Below, piece after piece: positions 26,081 to 33,700 of a stretch of 64,000 nucleotides of DNA. Each line of letters starts with the position of its first letter. Position 1 is the first letter of the stretch. The translations under genes and the position numbers were made by a program. A model generated the notes under the pieces. It saw only the letters and a program-made list of their open reading frames with translations, did not search any database and had not been told where the DNA came from. Origin of the DNA: Desulfovibrio litoralis DSM 11393 (GTDB lineage Bacteria > Desulfobacterota > Desulfovibrionia > Desulfovibrionales > Desulfovibrionaceae); the NCBI RefSeq assembly GCF_900143255.1, contig NZ_FRDI01000012.1:1-64000 (forward strand), given 5' to 3'.

Positions 26081-27079
26081 TTATTCTGCAATAGGTTCTT
26101 GTTTTACTTTATTATTTTGTGTGTTTGGAGCAGGGGCATCAGGGCTTACGTTTGGCGCTCCGACATTCCCCACATCATTATATTGATCAGCAGGAGTTAC
26201 ACCTTGTAAGGTATTATTCAAGTTTGGCAAGGGGTTATCGCCAACGCCGTAATTACTGCCAAGGCTTCTGTCTACACCCGCCATTTGTTCCGGATCTTCG
26301 GGGAAAGTGCCTGATTCACGTACCGCATAAGCAATTTTGTGGTTTGCCAAAAATCTGCTGTACCATTTAAAAGAACCCGTGCTATTTTTCGCCGTTCCGC
26401 TCGCATTACGCATAAAGCTTTTTGCCCAATCTTCGCCGTTTAAAGGTAAACTCTCAGCTTTATAAACGCCAGGCCAGAAAATATGTTGATCGTCAGCCAT
26501 AACTAATTTATCAGGTTCAGGGCTAACTCCAACTAAGTTTCTTGGGTCAAAAAACGCAACGACTAAACCTAAAAGTTGGTCGCCGTTATAAATTGGGTTT
26601 ACAATATAAAATTCAAATCCCAAAGGTCCCGGTTCTAAATAAGCACGCAAATCACCGAGGCTCTGTTTAGGGTCAGGTTCAAGAAACTTGCTTAAATCAA
26701 CTTCTTTTAAAAATCCAACGGCATCTTTGGCAAGAACGTTACCTTCCGCATCTGTCCACATCAACCCGGATAACCAAACAAAACGAGTTTTTAGTTTTCT
26801 CGCCCAAGCTTGATCATATTCAGGCGGTGCATTTTCTAGCCAACGCTCAAGTTCTCTTAATTCAAAGTCAATTTTTTCAGCCGCCAAAGCCAGAGTAGCA
26901 TCAACATCATCAAGCTCTGTTTTATCTTCCAAATCAATGTTGGCTGATTTATTCAAATATTCACGATATAAACCTTTTGTTCCCTTCCAAGAATCTTTTA
27001 ATGTTTGATTAGAAGTACAACCAGTTACAAACATTAACAATAACAGAAAAAAACTAACTATATTTTTTTTACAAGACAC
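26081..27079 (-). CDS. Lipoprotein with a possible cache-like sensor domain
   Basis: A 332-residue lipoprotein. I chose the GTG at 27079, giving VSCKKNIVSFFLLLLMFVTGC, because AAGGAG lies seven bases upstream; a longer frame would run into the preceding gene. The lipobox is FVTGC and Thr is at +2, so outer-membrane sorting is expected. The central part (RFVWLSGLMWTDAEGNVLAK, then GFEFYIVNPIYNGDQLLGLV and AFFDPRNLVG) has the layout of PDC/cache-like extracellular sensor domains. The last ~70 residues are Asn/Pro/Gly-rich and probably disordered. Last gene of its cluster. I do not know its ligand or partner. Confidence 0.75.
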   Translation of the reverse strand: MSCKKNIVSFFLLLLMFVTGCTSNQTLKDSWKGTKGLYREYLNKSANIDLEDKTELDDVDATLALAAEKIDFELRELERWLENAPPEYDQAWARKLKTRFVWLSGLMWTDAEGNVLAKDAVGFLKEVDLSKFLEPDPKQSLGDLRAYLEPGPLGFEFYIVNPIYNGDQLLGLVVAFFDPRNLVGVSPEPDKLVMADDQHIFWPGVYKAESLPLNGEDWAKSFMRNASGTAKNSTGSFKWYSRFLANHKIAYAVRESGTFPEDPEQMAGVDRSLGSNYGVGDNPLPNLNNTLQGVTPADQYNDVGNVGAPNVSPDAPAPNTQNNKVKQEPIAE

Positions 27080-27125
27080 TCTCGGACTCCTTAAAAGCGT
27101 ATATTCTTTATATTCATCAATTAAG

Positions 27126-28295
27126 CTAATTTTTCGCTCTAACTTCGAGGCGATCAACTAATTTTTTCAACTTATCAAACACATGTTCATTCATTGTAAC
27201 TTGTTGTTCTGGGTTGACGTTTTGCAGACCCTTGGCCGACAAGCCTTGCAGTTGAGCCTCATGAGCTTTTTGCATCTCTTCAACAAGCCCTTTAAGTTCC
27301 ACTAATTCTGCTTCGTTACCGGCAACGCTCATAAGTTCAAGATAAATTTCTCTTGCACCTAAAAAGTCTCCTTGTTCCGCAAGAATACTTGCCATAGAAC
27401 GAGTTCGCAAAGAATAAACTTCTTCTAACTCATCGTCTTCGGCTAAACCCGGCTCTAAAGACGACTCTGAACTCTCAATTTCAACGTCGTCAGCACAAGC
27501 ATCACAAGAATCATCAAGGTCAAGCTCGTTTGTTTCAAACTCAGCGTCGTCATCAGATTGAAAATCTGGAGTTTCCGTTGGTTCAGCGTTTTCTATCTTG
27601 CTTGCATCAAAAGTCGGTAGATTTTCAACATCTGACTCTTCCGGTGCTTCGTTTGCAAGTTCTGCTTCAATATCGTCTAAAGAAAAATTACGAGGTTCAG
27701 GCGGTGTTTCCACAGTGGAAACTTGCTCTTTTTTTATTACAGGCTCAATTCTTACATGCACACCGCTAATTACCGGCGGATTATGAGGCTTGGTTTTCTT
27801 GGGAGTCTCGACTTCAATCTTTTCTAAGCCAACTTTTTCTTGAGTGCTTTGAAGGTTTTCACGAATGGGAGCAGTCAGTCCGTTTTTGGAAAAACAAGCC
27901 ATAAGCCCGTTTTCTATCACATCTGACCATGAAATAGGCATTTTTTGTAAAAAAGCCGCAACAAAAGTAACAGCCAAGGCGGCGTCTTTTGAGTTTTCGC
28001 TTAGGCTAAGCCGTTCTGCCCAGGCTTTCCAAAAAAGCGGATAACCACCAAGCAATTCGCTAACTTTATCGACTTCTTTCCATAAAGAATCATGTCGATT
28101 TTGAGCAAACAACAACTCAACCAATAAAAGGCGTGCTTCAATAAAATATGGGTGGCGACTTAAACCACTCAGCAAAGTATTAATAGCTTCATCAATTTGT
28201 TGATCACTCGCCAAAATACGGGCTAAAGGGAAAAACACTTTGGAGTTTGGCTCAATCTCAAGAACTTCTCTATACCATTCAATTTTTTGATTCAT
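27126..28295 (-). CDS. TPR-like protein with acidic central region
   Basis: A 389-residue cytoplasmic protein. The first ~135 residues are TPR-like helices (EWYREVLEIEPNSKVFFPLA, LLSGLSRHPYFIEARLLLVE). Residues ~145-285 are Pro/Glu/Asp-rich and probably disordered, with repeated DDAEFETNELDLDDSCDACA-type acid runs. The C-terminus returns to helices (SMASILAEQGDFLGAREIYL, then a coiled segment ending FDKLKKLVDRLEVRA). The start overlaps the end of the FtsB-like gene by 17 bases, with GGGAG ahead of the ATG, so the two are coupled. It may be a scaffold; I cannot name a partner. Confidence 0.8.
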   Translation of the reverse strand: MNQKIEWYREVLEIEPNSKVFFPLARILASDQQIDEAINTLLSGLSRHPYFIEARLLLVELLFAQNRHDSLWKEVDKVSELLGGYPLFWKAWAERLSLSENSKDAALAVTFVAAFLQKMPISWSDVIENGLMACFSKNGLTAPIRENLQSTQEKVGLEKIEVETPKKTKPHNPPVISGVHVRIEPVIKKEQVSTVETPPEPRNFSLDDIEAELANEAPEESDVENLPTFDASKIENAEPTETPDFQSDDDAEFETNELDLDDSCDACADDVEIESSESSLEPGLAEDDELEEVYSLRTRSMASILAEQGDFLGAREIYLELMSVAGNEAELVELKGLVEEMQKAHEAQLQGLSAKGLQNVNPEQQVTMNEHVFDKLKKLVDRLEVRAKN

Positions 28296-28617
28296 TCGGT
28301 TCCGCTCCCGGGTTTAGAGCTTTATCAGCAGCTGTGCTATTATCTGAAAAAATATATAACAGCTCGTTTTCTTTTACAAAATTTAAACGCTTGCGAATAG
28401 TCATTTCTAAATATTTGCCATCTGTTTGTAAAAAGCGTATTTCTTGACTCAACAATAAATTTTTTTCGTCTAAATCCTTAACTTTTTGTTGTAATACCAG
28501 ATATTTTTGCTTCATTGCCTGATAGGCGATAATGCCGTCGTCGCTCCAAACCAACTTGTAAACCAAAACAAGGTTTATCATTAAAGAAATAGCTAAAAAA
28601 ATTTGTCTTAATACCAT
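28279..28617 (-). CDS. FtsB/DivIC-like septum formation initiator protein
   Basis: A 112-residue bitopic membrane protein. I chose the ATG at 28617 (MVLRQIFLAISL), because the longer frame reads through the preceding gene. A short N-terminus and one membrane helix (FLAISLMINLVLVYKLVW) precede a periplasmic coiled coil (MKQKYLVLQQKVKDLDEKNL) and the family's LQTDGKYLEMTIRKRLNFVK, where FtsB/DivIC proteins have D-x-x-Y-I-E-x-x-A-R-x-x-L. FtsB links FtsL and FtsQ in the divisome. The last ~20 residues are polar. It starts five bases from the stop of the small helical gene upstream and overlaps the TPR-like gene downstream. Confidence 0.8.
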   Translation of the reverse strand: MVLRQIFLAISLMINLVLVYKLVWSDDGIIAYQAMKQKYLVLQQKVKDLDEKNLLLSQEIRFLQTDGKYLEMTIRKRLNFVKENELLYIFSDNSTAADKALNPGAEPNESKN

Positions 28618-28621
28618 AATA

Positions 28622-28912
28622 TTATTGCAAATAAATCTGCTGTCCCAAACGCTCGCAAGCATTAGACTCAGGCAGGTTAAGTTCTTGTAAAAAAGTAGCT
28701 GTTGCAAGCTCTATTCTCATAACATCGTCTTCACGAATTTTTTCCAGACTCTGACTAAAAATATTATCTAAACGCGTCATAAATGATTTTAGCCTATTAA
28801 ATTCCGTCAAAAAGTCTTTTCCCATCGAGAATTGTTCTAAGACCGGTTCAAGCTCTAAAATTGTTTCGATACAATTTTTTAAGCGACGTTGTAATAAAAT
28901 ATTTGCAGACAT
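28622..28912 (-). CDS. Small helical protein of the pgsA-ftsB-like cluster
   Basis: A 96-residue all-helical, charged protein (LKNCIETILELEPVLEQFSM, RLDNIFSQSLEKIREDDVMR). No signal peptide or membrane segment. I do not recognise the family; the size and heptad-like Leu spacing resemble small chaperone or flagellar-accessory proteins, but this is weak. It sits 9 bp after pgsA and 4 bp before the FtsB-like gene, so it belongs to that transcript. Confidence 0.7.
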   Translation of the reverse strand: MSANILLQRRLKNCIETILELEPVLEQFSMGKDFLTEFNRLKSFMTRLDNIFSQSLEKIREDDVMRIELATATFLQELNLPESNACERLGQQIYLQ

Positions 28913-28921
28913 AAGAAAAAC

Positions 28922-29497
28922 CTATTTATTTAACCCTGATGAATATTCCGAATTCCAACGACGATAAAACCCGATAAAATAATTAACACCGGAAAAAATA
29001 GTAACAATTAAAGCCAAATAAAGAATAGTCATACCAATAAGAGCGATATTAAAGCCCCATACTTCACGATATACTATTAAAAAACCAAGGGCAATAAGTT
29101 GAAGAATTGTTTTTAATTTTCCAAAACGATCGGCGGCAACAACTATTCCATCACTGGCGGCAACAGCTCGCAAACCGGTAACCATAAGTTCACGGCATAA
29201 AATTAAAATAACAACCCAAGCCGGAACACGCCCCAAATCAACCAAAACAATCAAAACGGACGTAACTAAAATTTTATCTGCCAACGGATCTAAAAATTTA
29301 CCAAAACTGGTAACAATATTTTCTTTTCTGGCAATATGACCATCGATTAAATCACTAAGAGACGCAATCGTAAATAAAAACAATGCAATCCAATCAGAAA
29401 AAACACCCGGAATATACATAAAGAGTACAATGATCGGAACGACAAACATGCGAAACATTGTAATTTGATTAGCTGTATTAAATATTTTTTTATGCAT
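28922..29497 (-). CDS. pgsA: CDP-diacylglycerol-glycerol-3-phosphate 3-phosphatidyltransferase
   Basis: A 191-residue integral membrane enzyme that makes phosphatidylglycerol phosphate from CDP-diacylglycerol and glycerol 3-phosphate, the committed step to phosphatidylglycerol and cardiolipin. The CDP-alcohol phosphotransferase signature is complete: SDLIDGHIAR, then GKFLDPLADK (D-x2-D-G-x2-A-R-x8-G-x3-D-x3-D). Membrane helices follow, including GLRAVAASDG and the C-terminal pair. I chose the ATG at 29497 (MHKKIFNTANQITMFR), as family members begin N-x-x-N-x-I-T-x-x-R; the longer frame adds an unrelated Cys-rich leader. It heads the cluster that runs to the terminator at 26025. Confidence 0.93.
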   Translation of the reverse strand: MHKKIFNTANQITMFRMFVVPIIVLFMYIPGVFSDWIALFLFTIASLSDLIDGHIARKENIVTSFGKFLDPLADKILVTSVLIVLVDLGRVPAWVVILILCRELMVTGLRAVAASDGIVVAADRFGKLKTILQLIALGFLIVYREVWGFNIALIGMTILYLALIVTIFSGVNYFIGFYRRWNSEYSSGLNK

Positions 29498-29692
29498 ATG
29501 CTTCAGCGGAAAAAGATTAAGAAAAAGGTTGTGATAAAAATATGTTTTGTTACAAGCCACTCTAACCTTACAGACAGTTTTTTGCAATGCCCAAAAAGCA
29601 AAAAAATAGCAAAGTTCATCTTAAAAAACTATATTTCTTCAAAATTGTAAAAAAACAAGCTCAAAACCGATACAAATCGGTAATCGATAAAA

Positions 29693-30424
29693 CTATAAAT
29701 TAAAAGTTTTAAAACTCATAACAGATAAATCGCCCAACAAAATTTTGTTGGCAAGACAAGGTTCATCTCCGGTTAAAAAACGTATTGCCTCAGAGCTTTG
29801 GATACAAGCCGCCAGATTTACCGAACTAACGATAGTGCCGATACTCTCTTCCAAACTTTGTTCGTTGTTAATATAAATACGCGTCATAAGCTCACCAAGC
29901 TTAGTTTGCTTCTCTATTTTTTCGCCTGTTTCATTTTTTACAGACAAAATGGTAGAAACTAAAAAGCTCCAACCGGCAACAGCAGCAGAGATAAGAGGAA
30001 CGCCACACTCATAAGCACTATTATGCAAAAACGCCCTATCTTTTGCTCCGCCCAAACAATCAAGCACAAGATCAACCCCCGAAAGCATTTCAGGACTAAA
30101 CTCACAAGAAAAAAACTCTGTTTTAATACTGCTGTTTACGGCTTGAGCTCTTTCTTTTGCCAGTTGTGTTTTATTAAAATGTTTAATTGCTCCGTCTTCC
30201 GTTGATAAAAGTTGACGGTTTAAGTTACTTGCTTCAAAAACATCAGGATCGCAAGCCCTTATCCCTCCTACACCAACACGAGCAAGATGTTCTAAAACAT
30301 AGCCACCCAAACCACCCAAGCCAACAATCAAAACCTTTGAATTAAAAAGTTTTTCTTGGTCTATAAGACTTAAAGTTGTTTGATTTCTTAAATAGCGTTC
30401 AGTTAAAAGATTAGAGCTATTCAT
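29693..30424 (-). CDS. ThiF/MoeB/HesA-family adenylyltransferase
   Basis: A 243-residue E1-like enzyme that should adenylate the C-terminal glycine of the small protein encoded directly upstream (stop and start codons abut). Visible: VLIVGLGGLGGYVLEHLARV (nucleotide loop), CDPDVFEASNLNRQLL (the D-x-D...N-L-x-R-Q block), and KTQLAKERAQAVN. The two CxxC zinc pairs of MoeB/ThiF are absent, as in some HesA-type members, and no obvious catalytic cysteine loop precedes the C-terminus. It could feed sulfur into molybdopterin/tungstopterin or thiamine synthesis; no such biosynthetic gene is adjacent, so the pathway is open. Confidence 0.88.
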   Translation of the reverse strand: MNSSNLLTERYLRNQTTLSLIDQEKLFNSKVLIVGLGGLGGYVLEHLARVGVGGIRACDPDVFEASNLNRQLLSTEDGAIKHFNKTQLAKERAQAVNSSIKTEFFSCEFSPEMLSGVDLVLDCLGGAKDRAFLHNSAYECGVPLISAAVAGWSFLVSTILSVKNETGEKIEKQTKLGELMTRIYINNEQSLEESIGTIVSSVNLAACIQSSEAIRFLTGDEPCLANKILLGDLSVMSFKTFNL

Positions 30425-30652
30425 CTAACCACCGCAAATAAACGGACATAACGTTACGCTTTGTTTATTTTTTAAAGGGGTGGTCAAATTTGCGGTTTCT
30501 TCGCCCACAAAAGCCAACATCACCTGACTTTCTTCCAAGTTAAATTCACGCATCAAATCAGCAACGGTACTTCCGTCTTTAATTTCATAATTTTCAGAAT
30601 TTTCAGGCAAATATTTTTTTAAGTTTGCTTCAAATTTTAATATAACTTTCAT
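30425..30652 (-). CDS. MoaD/ThiS-family ubiquitin-like sulfur carrier
   Basis: A 75-residue beta-grasp protein ending in CGG, where the terminal Gly-Gly is the thiocarboxylation site. MKVILKFEANLKKYLPEN is the typical first strand and helix, and VADLMREFNLEESQVMLAFV the next. I chose the ATG at 30652 because GAGGTG lies six bases upstream; an in-frame ATG four codons earlier overlaps that site. The cognate adenylyltransferase follows immediately. The FIC residues before GG are unusual for MoaD but compatible with a HesA-type pair. Confidence 0.85.
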   Translation of the reverse strand: MKVILKFEANLKKYLPENSENYEIKDGSTVADLMREFNLEESQVMLAFVGEETANLTTPLKNKQSVTLCPFICGG

Positions 30653-30667
30653 AAAACACCTCATTCT

Positions 30668-30711
30668 AAAAAGAACAGCATGATAAAATATTATATCATG
30701 CTGTTCTTTTT
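30668..30711. terminator. Bidirectional terminator-like hairpin
   Basis: 18-bp stem (AAAAAGAACAGCATGATA / TATCATGCTGTTCTTTTT) with an eight-base A/T loop, flanked by T-runs on either strand. It separates the alpha-2-macroglobulin gene end from the MoaD/ThiF pair and would stop transcription from the macroglobulin gene. Confidence 0.85.
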
Positions 30712-30768
30712 AATCGATATTAAGCAAGTTTACAAGAGTAAAACTCAATACATTTTTATTTTATTCAA

Positions 30769-30788
30769 GACTATTGCAAAATAGTCTC
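30769..30788. repeat. Short hairpin related to the intergenic repeat ends
   Basis: AGACTATTGCAAAATAGTCT is a 9-bp inverted repeat with a two-base loop, nearly the same as the terminal hairpins of the larger repeats at 48676 (GAGACTCTTGCAAATAGTCTC) and 59142. It touches the last base of the macroglobulin stop codon. Confidence 0.5.
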
Positions 30789-33700
30789 TATTCAATAATC
30801 ACTGAACCTGATGAAAGTATTGCCTGATACTCCGGTGAATACATACAAGACGCAGACGACGGAGGCAAGACAAAGGTTCCTTTGTGTACGGCACGCATCG
30901 CATAAGTATAGGTCGCAGAATCAGAAACCACAGGGTCTACGATAACAACTCGGTCTTCACGCTTTTCAAAACGAACCGGCGGTGCATTGAAAGAAGAACG
31001 AGAGGAAGGATCATAATCTTCTTCATCACTTTCTTCGGAATTATTCGCAGTATTTGACGGGGCGTCGCTTAATAAGGCTGTTCCCTCAAGTTCAAAACCA
31101 CCTGCCAATAAATCAGCGATAACAACATCTTTCAATAAATCTTCATTGGTGTTGGTCAATGAAATTCTTACTAAAACACGAGAGCCCTGAGCTAATTTTA
31201 TAACTTGTTTTTTTGCAATGGCGTCTTCAATATTAATTTCTGTTCCATCAGCTAAAACAAAATAACGTTGTAAAGCCATACCTTTCGCCATCGGAGTCGG
31301 TGCTTCGAGAGGTACTCCGCTACGGTTTAGGCTGTAATAGGCGCTACCTTTACCCTCAAAAGCAACATTTAAGCTATCAGATTGGCTTAACAAAGCGTTT
31401 CCGACCGTTGCTATTGCTTTTTCGGTAGCTTTTAAAACAAGCTGATCATTCAAATCTGTGATTGTTACGGTATAAGGCTCACCGGCTTTAGTATATTTTA
31501 AATATTTAGCTAAAGCCATTAAACTTACTCCGGCTTCTTGAGTCGTAAAATAAGAGGCATTTTGAATTTCTTTAACAATATCAACAGCCAAAGCCGAAGC
31601 TTCTTTTGAATTAGGTTCAAACTGACTCCACATCAAAAGCTGTAAGGCTCTGTTTCTAAGCGAACCTTCCAAAGTGCGTTGATAGCTGTTTGCATTTACC
31701 TTTTGTACCTTTTTAAGGTTTAACTCTCTTAAAGGAGTAGCGTTTCCTTTATATGCACTGTATGCACCCGCTAAAAAGATACGGCCTGATTCATACATAT
31801 TATCTTGATTATCACTTAAATATTGCATCCAACCAAGTTGATAATCTCCGTTTAACGCTAAAACATAACAGGCATAAGCCTTTGTGCTTAAGGCATAAGA
31901 GCTGCTTTCCGCATTAGGAGACATACTTAAATATTCACGCAACCAGGCTAAAGAGTTTTGAAGCATATCTCCGGGAATCGGCATCGTCGAAGACTGGCTC
32001 ACTTCAGTAAGGAAGTGGGCGGCATATACACTGCCCCAGTCATTCACATAATTATAATAACCCGGCCAATAACTAAAAGAACCGGAACTTAAACGCATTG
32101 CCAATAAATCAAACAACGCTTTTTTAAGCCCTGTTTTCCCTTGCTCTTTAAGGTCAATATCAGGGTTTAGCGTAGCCAACATATCAGGCAAGAACAAGAA
32201 GCTCCAAGACCTTGAAACAGTTTGTTCCAAACAACCGTAAGGATAATCATCTAAAAATCTTACCAATTTTAAAAGATTAACCGCAGGAGTCGGAGCAACG
32301 CTTAACGCCCTGTTTTCTGTTCCTTTTAAAAACTTAACAGATTGAAAATCCAATGTGCTATCTTTTGAAAAAATTCCCATATCTACTTTTGTAATAAAAG
32401 GATAAGGCGGACGCACCACTGTTTCAATACTTGATTTAAAATCTGTTTTTTCGTTAATTTTTGTTAAAACATGAACCTTGGCGATGCCAACGGCTTCGGC
32501 TTTTTCATCTTGAGGAACAGCCTTGGCTTTAATAAATAAGGTTTCGCTTTCGCCGGGTTGTAATTTAAGCTTGTGGATATTTTCCGAAACAAGTTTAATC
32601 GGTCCCTCGACAATTACGTTAATTTCAACCTTAATATCTTTTTCTTTTTCTTGTTTTCCAACAAAAGCCTTAACGGGAATAACAAACTCATCGCCAGGTG
32701 CCAAAACCAAAGGCACGGTAGGTTCAACGGTTACGTTACGTCTTATTTCTATTCCTTCGGCACGAGAACCAAACTTACTACCCGCTAAGGCAATAATGCT
32801 AAGACGAGCTTTTCCGCTATATTCGGGAATATTGATAGGAACAGAAGCTTCGCCGTTTTTATCGGTTTTCAATAAAGGCATAAAGATTGAAAGCACTTGT
32901 TGCTTACGTTTATAAAGAGGCATATCGCTATCGCCGGCTGCTGCCGCCATATCTCCACCAACTTTTAAGAGCGGGTGAACGGCTGCCTCTAACGGCATAA
33001 GCCAATCATACATATCATATAAATATGAAGCCAGAGCATAATTGCCGTAAAAATATGCAAACAAGTCTGTTAATGGGTGATTAGTAAGTTTTAAAACCGC
33101 TTCATCAACCAAAGCAAGGCTAAATTCGCCTTCAACGGGTTTACCCTCAGAATCTGTTATTTTAAGTTTAACGCTGATAGACTGTGCCGGTTCAATACGC
33201 TCAGGCACTTCAAAGGCAATATTCAATTTTTTATCACTATGGTCAATATTGATTCTTTCTACACCAAAGACTCTATGAGCCGACCATTCTTTACCTTCTT
33301 CTATAGGGCGACTTACCCAAGCCGTACAAAACGCTTGTGGCGAAAACTCTTGGGTAATTGGTATATCAACAGTGATTTCATTCTCTTTCATATTCATATC
33401 AGAAGAATAAAACTCTTTTGAGTTACCAACAGTCAAAATTAAACGCCCGCTAAACGGTGAGTTAATCGTAAGTTTCGCCGTATCACCAATTTTATAACTT
33501 GCTTTATCAAAACTCAACTTAACTCTTTCAATAGTAGCCGAGCTTTGAGTCTCAGCCCGACCATAACCGTAAACATAAAAACGCAAAGACCCCGCCGCCC
33601 CTGTTTTAGGGTCGCTAACCTTAACAACATAATCACCGGAACTCTTAGGCGTAAACGAAGTTTTACCCTTTCCGCCGGTTAATTTAATATCAGCCTTTGA

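Noticed and set aside
32523-32915. 130-codon plus-strand frame inside the alpha-2-macroglobulin gene
   Set aside because: Antisense shadow of a conserved gene with no start signals or homology.
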